NCBI GenBank assembly: GCA_934309475.1
Contig: CAKRDK010000003.1
Coordinates: forward strand, 62,001 to 126,000
Direction of reading: 5' to 3'
Length of the DNA stretch: 64,000 bases
Source of the DNA: an uncultured Roseburia sp.
GTDB lineage: Bacteria; Bacillota; Clostridia; Lachnospirales; Lachnospiraceae
The notes under the pieces were generated by a model that was given only the letters and a program-made list of their open reading frames with translations, was not told where the DNA came from and ran no database searches. The position numbers were made by a program, and so were the translations under genes. The first letter of the stretch is position 1; each line of letters opens with the position of its first letter. Positions 40,307-50,365 of this stretch are shown here, in pieces.

Positions 40307-41416
40307 ATGGACGATTACAACATCATCTCCACCTTAAACGAAGAACATAACGTGTATCTCGTACAATCCGAACTCACCCATCAGGTTTATGTACAGAAAA
40401 TTCTGGATGTCTACAACATCCACGTCTACGAGTATCTGTATCAGAACCCTATCGCTGGTATTCCCCGCATTATCGACTATTATGAACAGAACCATACACT
40501 CGTTGTCATCGAGGAATACATCAGCGGAACCTCCTTACAGGAAAAAATAGAACACTCCGATCTTTTGATATCGGATATCAGAAATTATATGCTCATGCTG
40601 TGCAACATTTTAGAAGCTTTGCATGCCATGAATCCGCCTATTATTCATCGCGATATAAAACCATCCAATATTATAATTACAAGTTATAATTATGCTGTAC
40701 TGTTAGATTTTAATGCCGCCAAACAGTTTTCGGGGGATGCTCCATCCGACACGGTTCTTCTCGGCACTCCCGGTTATGCCGCTCCTGAGCAATATGGTTT
40801 CGGTTCTTCTTCTCCACTGACCGATATCTATTCCCTGGGAATTGTATTAAAAGAAATGATGGAGAGTCTTTCCGGCAAAAACAGTAATTTTATCAATATT
40901 TACCAGCTCATTATTAATCGGTGCACGCAGCTTTCTCCGGCTGCAAGATATCAGTCGGTTACAGAACTGAAAAAAGCAATTCTGGCAACGACAGACGGCT
41001 ATCCCGCCCTTTCTTATTCAGGCTCCAAAAAACCTGCCGCCGATAAAAAATTTTCTAAAACAGTACTGTCAACTGACAAATCAAAATTTTTCCCACCAGG
41101 CTTTCGATCTATGACGCCTTGGAAAATGGTTCTTTCCGGTGTGATATATCTCTTCATGATATATCTATGTTCCTCTGTGCAAATAGAAAATACCTACGGT
41201 GCAAAGCTGGAACTGGAACGGATTTTTATGTTTCTTGTTTTCATGTTTCCTGTTTTTTGTGGGTTTAATTATCTGAATATTCAGAGTATTTTCCCTCTGT
41301 GTAAAAGCAGTCGCCCCATCTTGCATTATGGCGGTATCATTTTGCTCGATATCACAGGCATGTTTTTGCTTATGCTTCTGCTTTTCCTTATCGAGTCGGT
41401 CTGCTTTCCCGGTTAA
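40307..41416 (+). CDS. Ser/Thr protein kinase with C-terminal membrane helices
   Basis: 369 residues from ATG at 40307. Kinase core at about 1-245: a candidate ATP lysine K31 (YVQKIL), HRDIKPSN with D116 and N121, LDFN (D134) in place of DFG, and the AAPEQYG activation-segment end. The glycine-rich loop is missing. The C-terminal part has about three membrane helices (about 285-365) and no PASTA domains. It should phosphorylate cytoplasmic proteins; the HTH-like protein encoded divergently is a candidate. Confidence 0.85.
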   Translation: MDDYNIISTLNEEHNVYLVQSELTHQVYVQKILDVYNIHVYEYLYQNPIAGIPRIIDYYEQNHTLVVIEEYISGTSLQEKIEHSDLLISDIRNYMLMLCNILEALHAMNPPIIHRDIKPSNIIITSYNYAVLLDFNAAKQFSGDAPSDTVLLGTPGYAAPEQYGFGSSSPLTDIYSLGIVLKEMMESLSGKNSNFINIYQLIINRCTQLSPAARYQSVTELKKAILATTDGYPALSYSGSKKPAADKKFSKTVLSTDKSKFFPPGFRSMTPWKMVLSGVIYLFMIYLCSSVQIENTYGAKLELERIFMFLVFMFPVFCGFNYLNIQSIFPLCKSSRPILHYGGIILLDITGMFLLMLLLFLIESVCFPG

Positions 41417-41442
41417 AGTATAATTTATCATACCACATAAAA

Positions 41443-41483
41443 AAAATCCATGTTCCCACCGCTTTGGTGAGAATATGGATTTT
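41443..41483. terminator. Bidirectional terminator
   Basis: Stem AAAATCCAT...CCACC / GGTG...ATGGATTTT with flanking A and T runs, between the convergent kinase and MerR genes. Confidence 0.75.
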
Positions 41484-41501
41484 CTACCTATCCCCCGATT
41501 C

Positions 41502-42098
41502 CTATGTTGTCTTTGGCTCCGCGTTCATTCGAAAACGCGGCATTTTCTTTTCTTTCTTCCGCAGGTTTCCACGGATGGCGGAATCTAGCTGACGGAATCT
41601 TTCTTCCTGTGCTTCTTCCTGCTCTCGTGCCAGATAATTCATCTCTTTTATGACATGCTCTGACACTTCCTCGCCAATGGCACGGCTTAATTCGTCGTTA
41701 TTCTCTGCAATGGCTTTTTTGATGATATTGCTCATTAACTGCTCAAACTGTGCCATCTTATCCGGATTTGACACCGCCTGGGGAGACGGCTTTTTCTCTG
41801 TAACCGCTGCAAATTCAAACGGCGTCTGGCATTGCACCGGGTACGCCACCGCACTGGCTTCTTCCGGATCTAAAACTCCGTTATGTACAATCATACGGAT
41901 TGCCTTCAGCTGGTACCCCTGCTCTTTTAACTCTTTTATCTTCTGAAACTCCTGTATATTTTCCTTGGTATAGTATCGATGTCCCATTTCATTTCGCGGG
42001 ATATTCAATTCGAGTTCATCTTCCCAGTAACGTAATACATGTGATTCGACATCCACAAGATTGGCGGCGTCAGAAATCATGTAACGTACTTTTTCCAA
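41502..42098 (-). CDS. MerR-family regulator with coiled-coil tail
   Basis: 198 residues from TTG at 42098, with GGAGGG upstream. N-terminal MerR helix-turn-helix (about 5-75): HVLRYWEDELELNIPRN and GHRYYTKENI. The C-terminal half is Glu/Gln-rich and helical, with no ligand domain, as in RacA-like or HTH-coiled-coil proteins of Clostridia. A perfect palindrome lies inside its promoter, so it is probably autoregulated. Confidence 0.88.
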   Translation of the reverse strand: MEKVRYMISDAANLVDVESHVLRYWEDELELNIPRNEMGHRYYTKENIQEFQKIKELKEQGYQLKAIRMIVHNGVLDPEEASAVAYPVQCQTPFEFAAVTEKKPSPQAVSNPDKMAQFEQLMSNIIKKAIAENNDELSRAIGEEVSEHVIKEMNYLAREQEEAQEERFRQLDSAIRGNLRKKEKKMPRFRMNAEPKTT

Positions 42099-42142
42099 TT
42101 GAAGCCCTCCTTTTTCCGACAGTGTCCTGTCCTCTCCCTTTT

Positions 42143-42171
42143 ATTATAAGGTGTCCGGACATGCCTTACAA
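42143..42171 (-). promoter_or_regulatory. Promoter and palindrome of the merR-type gene
   Basis: Minus strand TTGTAA (42166-42171), 17-base spacer, TATAAT (42143-42148). The perfect palindrome TGTCCGGACA (42152-42161) sits in the spacer, as in MerR operators, although the spacer is not the 19 bases of classic MerR promoters. Confidence 0.75.
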
Positions 42172-42337
42172 TGAAAATCGCTCGCATTATTCCGACAGGT
42201 TTTGACGGCTTCATTCGAAAGTTATTTTTTTGCGACAACGCACTAGATAAGTTTGTCAATCTGCGTTAATATCTTTTTTTCGTAAAAACAGATTTGCCGG
42301 TATTTTTAATTTTCTGAAATTTCTTTGCTATGACAAA

Positions 42338-42994
42338 TTATTTATTTTTCTCCAATGCTTTCCGGTAATATTCTTCCGCTGTCTCCCGGCTAATCTGAAA
42401 ACGTTTCACCAGCTTACAGACAATCTGCTCCTCCGTTCTGCCATCTTCAAGATTATCGAGAATCATAATCTCCATTCCCCGCTCTATTCCCTGTTCTATC
42501 CCGGTGTGCAGTCCATCCTCGTAAGCTATCTTTTTCTCATTCTTAATATGCTGTTCCTCGTTATATTCAAAAATACTCATCTCTATCGCTTCCGCTCTGT
42601 TCTGGCTCAAAAAATCCCGCAGAATGCCCTTTTCGATGCATTCTGTGACCGCACACTCGACCGCTTCCTCAACCGGCAGATATTCCAGATAACTTCTTAC
42701 CGCTGCTACATACTCCGCATATTCTTTGAGCGCCGTGCATGCCTCCAGCAACTGTTGGTTCATTCCCATATTAACATTATACACGGTAACAATCAATTCA
42801 AGTTCCGGTTTTTCGAGTGTTTTTTCATACAGGTCTGAAAGTTTTCTTGTCCACTTCTCCGGTCTTTTTTCATTTCCGTTGTAAAAAACAATAAAACACG
42901 GTGTCGGTATCTTAATCTCTTTTGAACCATACAGGTCTTCATCCTTTGTCAAGCCCTGCAGCACTTTGGAGACATAAAATATGCTTTGTGACAT
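42338..42994 (-). pseudogene. Rpn/PD-(D/E)XK nuclease family remnant, N-terminus missing
   Basis: About 218 residues remain. The middle motif YGSKEIKIPTPCFIVFYNG and the C-terminal GLHTGIEQGIERGMEI segment are typical of Rpn-type recombination-promoting nuclease/transposase-like proteins found in many copies in Lachnospiraceae. Full-length members have roughly 100 more N-terminal residues with the catalytic Asp and Glu/Lys cluster, which are absent here. The gene upstream is unrelated. Probably a decayed, inactive copy. Confidence 0.7.
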
Positions 42995-43010
42995 TATAGC
43001 ATATTTTTTC

Positions 43011-43430
43011 TTATTGTAAATTATATATAATGAGAATCGCCCAGATACCACCGAGTATTGCAACAAGCAGAAGTTCCTTCATTCTTCTGGATGAAACTTC
43101 ATTTACGGTATGTATGCCTGTCTGTTCCACAATATAGTGGACTTCGATGCTTTCACCCGGCTCTAATTTTTTCCCGTGTACCAGCAGTTCATCTGTCACC
43201 ACTCCGTACTCTGTTGGAAATTGTACCTTATAACGGTTATATTTTCTGGTCTGATTGCGCCCATATGCTGACACGTTTTCGTCTCCCAGCCATTCCAATA
43301 TAATTCCGCCAGAACGGTTTGCCTTTTTGTACCGTTTTATCTGTTTGATATCATAAGAAATAAAGATAAATAAAATTCCGATTGCACCTATTGCAAACAT
43401 AACTGCTATTACATATGCTGCTTTATCCAT
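43011..43430 (-). CDS. Membrane protein, DUF3592-like
   Basis: 139 residues. Membrane helix at about 5-25 and another at 119-137 enclose a beta-rich domain with GIILEWLG...YKVQFPTEYGVVTDELLVHGKKLEPGESIEVHY. This layout is like DUF3592-type proteins. Function unknown. Its end comes 16 bases before the nuclease remnant. Confidence 0.7.
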   Translation of the reverse strand: MDKAAYVIAVMFAIGAIGILFIFISYDIKQIKRYKKANRSGGIILEWLGDENVSAYGRNQTRKYNRYKVQFPTEYGVVTDELLVHGKKLEPGESIEVHYIVEQTGIHTVNEVSSRRMKELLLVAILGGIWAILIIYNLQ

Positions 43431-43563
43431 GTCAAATATTCTATTCCTCTCTTTTTACTTTTTTCCCATTCTAGCATAAAAATTTACGACTTTGTTATTT
43501 TTCTGACGAAATGCATAGTTAAGGCGACAAATAACCAGTTTCTATTATTTAGATTCGACTGTG

Positions 43564-43612
43564 AAAAGGCAGCCCACAAATTTTCTAACAGGAAACCTGT
43601 AGGCTGCCTTTT
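43564..43612 (-). terminator. Terminator after dnaB
   Basis: AAAAGGCAGCC at 43564-43574 pairs with GGCTGCCTTTT at 43602-43612; an inner part ACAGG/CCTGT adds a second stem. T run on both strands. Confidence 0.85.
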
Positions 43613-43679
43613 TATACCAAATTTTATATAACAAAAAATACATAAGCAGAACCCCTGTTTCCACCTATGTATTCTTCAT

Positions 43680-45011
43680 CTATTTCTCCATATTCGCAAA
43701 CTTGGTGTACTGTGGCAGCCATACTAAGTTTACGGTTCCAATTGGACCATTTCTCTGTTTTGCAATGATAATCTCGGAGATTCCCTTCATATCACTGTCT
43801 TTGTTGTAATAGTCGTCACGATAGATAAACATAACGACGTCGGCATCCTGCTCGATGGCCCCGGATTCTCGAAGGTCGGATAACATCGGGCGGTGATCCG
43901 GACGCTGTTCAACGGCTCGTGAAAGCTGTGACAGAGCAATAACCGGGCAGGATAATTCTCGCGCAAGTGCTTTTAAAGAACGCGAAATGTCCGAGATTTC
44001 CTGCTGACGCGATTCGCTTCTTCCGGAACCGCTCATCAACTGAAGGTAGTCAATGATGATTAATTTTAAATCATGCTCTAACTTAAACTTTCGGCATTTA
44101 CTTCGCATTTCATTGATGGAAATACCCGGCGTATCATCAATGATAAGACTGGAGTTACCGATGGTTCCTGCACCTTCTATCAGCATTTCCCATTCTGCAT
44201 CCGTCAGGTTACCGGTACGGAGCTTCTGCGCATCCACTCTCGATTCGAGAGAAAACATACGGTTTACCAGCTGCTCCTTTGACATTTCCAGTGAAAAGAT
44301 AGCGGTGCACATATTTTCATGGAATGCCACGTATTGTGCAATGTTTAAGACAAATGCGGTTTTACCCATGGAAGGACGGGCTGCAACCAGAATCAAATCG
44401 GACGGCTGTAAGCCGGCCGTCCGGTAATCTAAATCAATGAAACCGGTTGGAATACCGGTAACGGTACCGGAAGTTTTTGCCGCGTTCTCGATTTTCTCGA
44501 GGGCATTCATGACAACCTCACGGATTGGTGTATAATCCGTGTTGCCCTGACGGCTGTTTAGCAGCGTAAAGACCTCTTTTTCCGTCTTATCCATGATAAA
44601 ATCTAACGATTCCTGACCGGCATAGCAGTCATTTTCAATGCCCTGTGTGACCTTAATCAGTTCACGGCGCATCGCGTTATCTTTTACAATGTTTGCATAA
44701 TATTTTACATTGGCGGATGTCGGAACTGCCGCCACCAAATCGCCGACATATTCCAGACTTGAAATCTCCGGCGGTACATTTTTCTCTTTTAATTTATTCT
44801 GCAGTGTGACTAAATCGACCGGCTGGCTGGCATTGAACAGTTCCACCATCGTCTCAAACAACACACCATACTGCTGATGATAAAAATCATCTTTGTGCAG
44901 AATCTCCATCGCTGTCACGATGGCATCTTTATCCATAATCATGGAACCGATAACAGACTGCTCGGCTTCGAGGCTGTTCGGCATGATTCTCTTTATCAGA
45001 GCTTCTTCCAT
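43680..45011 (-). CDS. dnaB: Replicative DNA helicase
   Basis: 443 residues. N-terminal helical domain with NSLEAEQSVIGSM, RecA-like core with Walker A ARPSMGKTAF, Walker B LIIIDYLQLM and SRAVEQRPDHRPMLSDLRESG. It unwinds DNA ahead of the replisome. It follows rplI by 19 bases, a widely conserved pairing in Firmicutes. Confidence 0.97.
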   Translation of the reverse strand: MEEALIKRIMPNSLEAEQSVIGSMIMDKDAIVTAMEILHKDDFYHQQYGVLFETMVELFNASQPVDLVTLQNKLKEKNVPPEISSLEYVGDLVAAVPTSANVKYYANIVKDNAMRRELIKVTQGIENDCYAGQESLDFIMDKTEKEVFTLLNSRQGNTDYTPIREVVMNALEKIENAAKTSGTVTGIPTGFIDLDYRTAGLQPSDLILVAARPSMGKTAFVLNIAQYVAFHENMCTAIFSLEMSKEQLVNRMFSLESRVDAQKLRTGNLTDAEWEMLIEGAGTIGNSSLIIDDTPGISINEMRSKCRKFKLEHDLKLIIIDYLQLMSGSGRSESRQQEISDISRSLKALARELSCPVIALSQLSRAVEQRPDHRPMLSDLRESGAIEQDADVVMFIYRDDYYNKDSDMKGISEIIIAKQRNGPIGTVNLVWLPQYTKFANMEK

Positions 45012-45030
45012 GAGATGTTCCTCCTGTTTC

Positions 45031-45477
45031 TTATTCCTCTACAACAGAAACAGTCAGGGTTCCTGTTACTTTTGGATGAAGCTTGATTGCTACTTCATAC
45101 ATTCCGAAAGCCTTAATGGCAACCGGAAGCTGCATTTTTTTCTTATCGAGTTCTAATCCTAACTGCTCTTTTGCAGCAATGGAAATTTCTTTTGTGGAGA
45201 TGGAGCCAAATGTTCTTCCGCCTTCTCCACCTTTCATTTTAACTACAACTTTCTTATCTTTTAGTTCTTCTGCAAGGGCAAGCGCAGCCTCATAATTCTC
45301 CTGCGCAACCTTGTCAGCATGCTGATTCTGCAATTTTAAGTCATTTAAGTTCTTGCCGTTTGCCTCTACCCCTAATTTCTTAGGCAAAATCATATTTCTG
45401 GCATAACCATCACTTACATTGACGATTTCACCCTTTTTTCCTAATGCTTTTACATCCTGTAATAAAATAATCTTCAT
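45031..45477 (-). CDS. rplI: Ribosomal protein bL9
   Basis: 148 residues. N-terminal [28 protein letters not shown] (signature, split here as [16 protein letters not shown] and [11 protein letters not shown]) and the C-terminal domain with [12 protein letters not shown]. It binds 23S rRNA. Between gdpP and dnaB. Confidence 0.97.
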   Translation of the reverse strand: MKIILLQDVKALGKKGEIVNVSDGYARNMILPKKLGVEANGKNLNDLKLQNQHADKVAQENYEAALALAEELKDKKVVVKMKGGEGGRTFGSISTKEISIAAKEQLGLELDKKKMQLPVAIKAFGMYEVAIKLHPKVTGTLTVSVVEE

Positions 45478-45501
45478 GTCGAATCTTCCTTTCTGTGTAA
45501 T

Positions 45502-47553
45502 CTATTCTGCAATATCTCCGGCTTTAATCATCTCATCAAGTGTATCCTGAATAATATGTTTCGCCTGGATGATAGAACAATCCGTAAGCTGTGCGCCCGC
45601 CACATTCAGATGACCGCCGCCACCTAATTTTTCCATGATGAGCTGCACATTAATCTCATCGATAGAACGTGAACTTACATAAATTTTGCCCTGATATTCC
45701 GTCAGCACAAACGATGCTTTGATGCCGACAATGTTGAGCAGCTCATTTGCCGCCTGTGCGCCTACAATTGTAGGGCTTTCAATTTTATCTGCCGGACAAA
45801 CCGAAATTGCAAATGCTCCACGGTAAACCTCTGTATGGCGCACCGCCTCTGCTCTCGCTTTGTAATCTGCCATATCGTTTCGCAGCATTTTGCGCACGCG
45901 CGTTACTTCCGCACCTGCACGTTTTAAATAAGCTGCCGCCTCAAACGTACGGACACCTGTCTTGGTCATAAAGTTATTCGTATCAATCAGAATTCCAGCG
46001 TAGATGCAGTCCGCTTCACTTGGCTCTAACTTGATATTCTCGGAAAAATACTGCAATACTTCTGCAATCATCTCGCATGCACTTGATGCATACGGCTCAA
46101 TGTAGGAAAGCACCGGATTCTCGATAATCTCGCTTCCCTGTCTGTGATGGTCAAATACTACTACAGACTTCGTTCTTTTCAAAATATCCGGACATTCCGT
46201 GTAGCTTGGACGGTTTGTATCCACAACCATCACCAACGTATTCTGATTCGTGATAAGTCTCGCTTCTTCACTCTTGATAAAAAGGTCTGCAGGATAACCA
46301 TGTTCCGGTGAAAAACACTCGACAAGCGGTCGTAACGAAGATGTAATCTCATTCAAAACAATCTGGCACTTCTTGCCGAGCACTCTTGCGGCACAGTAGA
46401 CACCGATTGCCGCTCCGAGGGAATCCACATCACTGATGGAATGTCCCATCACGACAACATGTTCACGGCTCTCTATCATTTCACGCAGAGCATGGGCTTT
46501 GACACGCGCTTTGACACGTGTATTCCGCTCTACCTGTTTTGCTTTTCCACCATAATAAAGTGTATCCTCGCCCTTCTTAATGACAACCTGGTCACCACCA
46601 CGGCCTAATGCAAGGTCGATTGCCATACGTGCATACTCATAATTATGGTTGTAATTAGAACCATCCATGCCGACACCGATACTCAATGTAACCGCCATCT
46701 CATTTCCGACTTTTACATTTTTCACTTCCTCAATCAGGCTGAATTTGTCCTGCTCTAACTGCTCTAAGTATTTGTATTTGAATACAACAAAATAACGGTC
46801 TTTCTCAATTTTACGGACAAGTGCATCGTACTCTGTAAAATATTTGTTCACTTTACGGTCAATCAGCGCAACCAGCAGGGAACGTTTGACATCCTCGATA
46901 CTATCGAGCGCTTCTTCGTAGTTATCAATGTAAACTAAGGCAGCGACCAACTTCTGGTCCTCGTTCTCCTTGATATAGCTGTTAAGCTCTGTCTCATCGA
47001 ACAGGTACATCGCCGTCAGATACTCCTCGCTCTCCGCCATGGACAGCATATCGCTTTTTTTCGTGATGGAATCGAAATAAATACGTTTCAGCTCAATACG
47101 GTAATTTCTCTCATTGTAAATTAACTTAATTGTCTTTACTTCCTCTTCCTTCTGAAGAACCTCTTTCGTCACACTTGGAAAAACAGTAGCGATTGACTTG
47201 TGATAATTCTTGTCTTTCCCTGTCACCTCAGTGAACTGCTCATTGACCCACAACAGCTTTCCATTGTAATCCACGAGCGCATACGGAATCTCAAACTCGT
47301 TCAGAAGCTGTTTCTGGACAGTTCCATACTGGGTTGCGAAATTAACCATCTCATTAATGACAACCGGCTTCATCCGCAGATACGCAAGAATGACAACAAC
47401 CATATAAAGCACCGTGAATGCTGAAAAAATAGCCCCTGCCTTCCGGTCAGTCACATAAATCGGTACGTTTAAAAGAATCAGCAAAATAGTTGCAAATACC
47501 GGCCAATAAAGGTAATTTCGAAACTTTCCTTTTAATTTCATTTTGGTTTTCAT
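45502..47553 (-). CDS. gdpP: Cyclic di-AMP phosphodiesterase
   Basis: 683 residues. Two membrane helices near 14-60, a PAS-like domain (about 80-170), a degenerate GGDEF domain (about 195-320), and the DHH-DHHA1 catalytic part with HSISDVDSLGAAIG and DHHRQG. It degrades c-di-AMP, which controls potassium and osmolyte balance. The order gdpP-rplI-dnaB is conserved in Firmicutes. Confidence 0.95.
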   Translation of the reverse strand: MKTKMKLKGKFRNYLYWPVFATILLILLNVPIYVTDRKAGAIFSAFTVLYMVVVILAYLRMKPVVINEMVNFATQYGTVQKQLLNEFEIPYALVDYNGKLLWVNEQFTEVTGKDKNYHKSIATVFPSVTKEVLQKEEEVKTIKLIYNERNYRIELKRIYFDSITKKSDMLSMAESEEYLTAMYLFDETELNSYIKENEDQKLVAALVYIDNYEEALDSIEDVKRSLLVALIDRKVNKYFTEYDALVRKIEKDRYFVVFKYKYLEQLEQDKFSLIEEVKNVKVGNEMAVTLSIGVGMDGSNYNHNYEYARMAIDLALGRGGDQVVIKKGEDTLYYGGKAKQVERNTRVKARVKAHALREMIESREHVVVMGHSISDVDSLGAAIGVYCAARVLGKKCQIVLNEITSSLRPLVECFSPEHGYPADLFIKSEEARLITNQNTLVMVVDTNRPSYTECPDILKRTKSVVVFDHHRQGSEIIENPVLSYIEPYASSACEMIAEVLQYFSENIKLEPSEADCIYAGILIDTNNFMTKTGVRTFEAAAYLKRAGAEVTRVRKMLRNDMADYKARAEAVRHTEVYRGAFAISVCPADKIESPTIVGAQAANELLNIVGIKASFVLTEYQGKIYVSSRSIDEINVQLIMEKLGGGGHLNVAGAQLTDCSIIQAKHIIQDTLDEMIKAGDIAE

Positions 47554-47638
47554 AATTTCTCCATTCTCATTCGAACAGTTATTTCTCTATTTTCCTTTTG
47601 TACATTATAACATTTCACCTAAATAATAGAAAGAGGTT

Positions 47639-49024
47639 TTATAGTACCTTTTTGCGCGTCCATTTTCCACCGAGAAAACGCGCAGAGAAAATAATACTGC
47701 GAATTCCCCAGTCAGCAAACATACCAACCCAGACACCCATCGGTCCAATGCCCACAACCCGCATCATAAAAATAGCGAGTGCCACACGGCAAAACCACAT
47801 CGTACAGGTCGCGGTTATCATGGAAAATTTGATATCTCCCGCTGCCCGGAGTCCGTAAGGTGGAATGAATGACAATGCCCACAAAAGTGGTTTTACAATT
47901 GTAATTGCAATCATCATTTCGTAGCAAAGCCTCATGCTCTCCGGCTCCATTCCCGCAAGATGCATGACAGGCCTGCAAAATACAAATACCGTCAGGCAGG
48001 AGATAATCAATACAATCTCCGCATACCCTGTCAGTTTTACAATATAGTATTTTCCCTCTTCTCTTCTTCCTGCGCCAAATGCCTGTCCGGCAACGGTCAT
48101 CAGGCCGATTCCGACACCAATTCCCGCAATTCCGTTGACATTTTCAAAGACAAGCGTCATTGCCTGTGCTGCAATTGCATGCGTACCAAGTGTTGACACG
48201 GTCGACTGAATGGCAAGTTTTCCAAACTGGAACATTCCATTCTCGATTCCGGCCGGAATACCGATTGCGAGCACTTTTTTTATCAGGGAAAAATCCGGAC
48301 GAATCTGCAAATAATGATTCAGCACGATTTCCTGTCTCGGCTTTGACAAATACCAGAAAATCACCACCGTTGAGAAAACGCGGGATGCTAACGTTGAAAT
48401 GGCTGCCCCTGCCACGCCAAGATGACAGGCAAATATTAAAACTGCGTTTCCAAAAATGTTGATAAAGTTGGAAATCACAGATATTTTCATTGGAAATTTT
48501 GAATTGCCTCCGGCACGGTAAAATGCCGAACCCGCGTTAAACAACGCAATAAACGGATATGATAACGCCGTAATGAAAAAATATATCAAAGAATCTTCCA
48601 TTACCTCCGGTTCCACTGCACCAAAGACAAGGCTTAAGATTGGTTTTCGAAACATGAGACAGACCGCCATCAGCACCGTAGATATGACGATTACCGTAAG
48701 GAAGATCTGTTTTGCCGCTTCATTGCATCCTGCGCGGTCTTTTCTTCCTAAATACTGGGAACAGATAATCGCCGCACCGGTTGCCAGCGCCGCAAACACC
48801 TGGATTACCAGCATATTAATGGAATCTACCAGCGAAACCGCTGACATGGCGACACTTCCGACATTGCTTACCATCATGGTGTCCGCCATTCCCATCAGGG
48901 AATTTAAAAGCTGTTCTACCATAATCGGTATCAGAAGCATCCACAACCCCTTTGTTGTAAACATCAAATCGTCCCAGTCAATCTGGGAACTGTCATAACA
49001 TTTTCTTTTCAATGCACTAAACAT
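47639..49024 (-). CDS. MATE family efflux transporter
   Basis: 461 residues from the ATG at 49024, which has GGGAG upstream. Twelve predicted helices with internal repeats and MATE-typical stretches (MVEQLLNSLMGMADTMMVS, GANTAL-like GSVAMSAVSL). It exports cationic or aromatic compounds in exchange for Na+ or H+. It is inserted between rpsR and gdpP; these two clusters often adjoin directly. The substrate is unknown. Confidence 0.93.
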   Translation of the reverse strand: MFSALKRKCYDSSQIDWDDLMFTTKGLWMLLIPIMVEQLLNSLMGMADTMMVSNVGSVAMSAVSLVDSINMLVIQVFAALATGAAIICSQYLGRKDRAGCNEAAKQIFLTVIVISTVLMAVCLMFRKPILSLVFGAVEPEVMEDSLIYFFITALSYPFIALFNAGSAFYRAGGNSKFPMKISVISNFINIFGNAVLIFACHLGVAGAAISTLASRVFSTVVIFWYLSKPRQEIVLNHYLQIRPDFSLIKKVLAIGIPAGIENGMFQFGKLAIQSTVSTLGTHAIAAQAMTLVFENVNGIAGIGVGIGLMTVAGQAFGAGRREEGKYYIVKLTGYAEIVLIISCLTVFVFCRPVMHLAGMEPESMRLCYEMMIAITIVKPLLWALSFIPPYGLRAAGDIKFSMITATCTMWFCRVALAIFMMRVVGIGPMGVWVGMFADWGIRSIIFSARFLGGKWTRKKVL

Positions 49025-49100
49025 CGTTTCACTCCCATATACAAATCTGTATCTTTTGTCTACACCCAATTTTCACCTGATAATATTTCCTGCCAGGCAA

Positions 49101-49153
49101 AAAACAAAAGAGAGCTGCCAAGACTGTTAGAAACAGACATGACAGCTCCCTCT
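49101..49153 (-). terminator. Terminator after rpsR
   Basis: Stem AGAGAGCTGCCAAGACTGTT / AACAGACATGACAGCTCCCTCT around 49110-49153, T-rich on the minus strand. Confidence 0.8.
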
Positions 49154-49173
49154 CTATCCGCACCTACGGCTGC

Positions 49174-49437
49174 TTATTCGCAAACGTATGGCATTAAAGC
49201 GATATGACGTGCTCTCTTGATTGCTACTGTAAGAGCTCTCTGGTGTTTTGCACAGTTTCCTGTGATACGACGAGGAAGAATTTTTCCTCTTTCAGAGATG
49301 TATCTCTTTAATTTGTTTGTGTCTTTGTAATCGATTACGTTATCTTTTCCACAGAAAACACAAACTTTTTTTCTTCTATGCATTGGACGTCTCTTCATTG
49401 GAGCGCCTTCTCTATCTGCTGCTTTATTGAAAGCCAT
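49174..49437 (-). CDS. rpsR: Ribosomal protein bS18
   Basis: 87 residues, basic. [18 protein letters not shown] and [17 protein letters not shown] are the family signatures. The early Cys pair suggests a zinc-related version. Last gene of rpsF-ssb-rpsR. Confidence 0.97.
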   Translation of the reverse strand: MAFNKAADREGAPMKRRPMHRRKKVCVFCGKDNVIDYKDTNKLKRYISERGKILPRRITGNCAKHQRALTVAIKRARHIALMPYVCE

Positions 49438-49457
49438 GATAATTACCTCCTGTTAAT

Positions 49458-49901
49458 CTAATTAAATGGTAACTCTTCATCAATTCCATCTGGAATATTC
49501 ATGAAGCCATCGCCTGCTGCACTGCTCGGTGATGGTCTGTCTGCAGGTGTAAATCCACCGTTATCTGAGGAAGAAGCATTCTTACTCTCAGCGAATTCCT
49601 GCTCTTCGACAACAACGTCTGTTGTGTATACTCTCTGTCCGTCCTTGTTGGTATAGCTTCCGGTCTGGATACGACCTGTAACTAACACCTTAGTTCCTTT
49701 GCGGAAATACTTCTCTGCAAATTCACCGGCACGGCCAAATGCTACGCATCCGATAAAATCAGCGGTCTGCTGATCACCGTCTCTTCTAAATCTTCTATCT
49801 ACTGCGATAGTGTATCTTGCGATTGCTGTTGCCTGTTCCCCTTGGGAATAACGAACTTCAGGATCTCTGGTCAATCGTCCCATAAGAATAACTTTATTCA
49901 T
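49458..49901 (-). CDS. ssb: Single-stranded DNA-binding protein
   Basis: 147 residues. OB fold with MNKVILMGRLTRDPEVR and KYFRKGTKVLVTGRIQ, Gly/Ser linker, and the acidic C-terminal tip DEELPFN for partner binding. Standard place between rpsF and rpsR. Confidence 0.97.
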   Translation of the reverse strand: MNKVILMGRLTRDPEVRYSQGEQATAIARYTIAVDRRFRRDGDQQTADFIGCVAFGRAGEFAEKYFRKGTKVLVTGRIQTGSYTNKDGQRVYTTDVVVEEQEFAESKNASSSDNGGFTPADRPSPSSAAGDGFMNIPDGIDEELPFN

Positions 49902-49965
49902 ACGATTTCCTCTCTTTCATGAACACGTGATTTTGCCCACGGTTCAAAATCCTATGTTCTATCTT

Positions 49966-50256
49966 CTACTCTTCGTCTTTTCTTACGCATAAGAAACGAA
50001 GTACGTTGTCCATAATACGAACGTCCTGTTCAACTAATGCAGGAACATTTGCTTCAGCGTCAAACTGAATGAAGTAGTAGTAAGCTTCGCTCATTTTCTG
50101 GATATCGTAAGCTAATTTCTTCTTACCCCAGTCTTCTACTTCTGTTACAGTACCACCGGCACGTACGATGTACTCTTTTGCCTTTTCTACTGTAGCTGTT
50201 CTCGCATCATCTTCGATCTTTGCACTTACGACGAGTGCTAATTCATATTTGTTCAT
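49966..50256 (-). CDS. rpsF: Ribosomal protein bS6
   Basis: 96 residues. N-terminal MNKYELALVVSAKIED and KLAYDIQKMSEAYYYFIQF are family signatures. It binds 16S rRNA together with S18. First gene of the rpsF operon with its own promoter at 50337-50365. Confidence 0.96.
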   Translation of the reverse strand: MNKYELALVVSAKIEDDARTATVEKAKEYIVRAGGTVTEVEDWGKKKLAYDIQKMSEAYYYFIQFDAEANVPALVEQDVRIMDNVLRFLCVRKDEE

Positions 50257-50284
50257 GCGAATTTTTCCTCCTTTTGGTCTCTGG

Positions 50285-50365
50285 CCCAGCTCATTCTAAA
50301 GTTGAGCAAGGATATTTTAATATATCACGAATACATACTATATCATGCTTTTTCGCTGATTTCAA
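50285..50365 (-). promoter_or_regulatory. Promoter and leader hairpin of the rpsF operon
   Basis: Minus strand TTGAAA (50360-50365), 17-base spacer, TATAGT (50337-50342). The leader has a hairpin GCTCA/TGAGC at 50289-50307, a place where S6:S18 autoregulatory leaders occur in other bacteria; the match to that motif was not proven. Confidence 0.65.
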
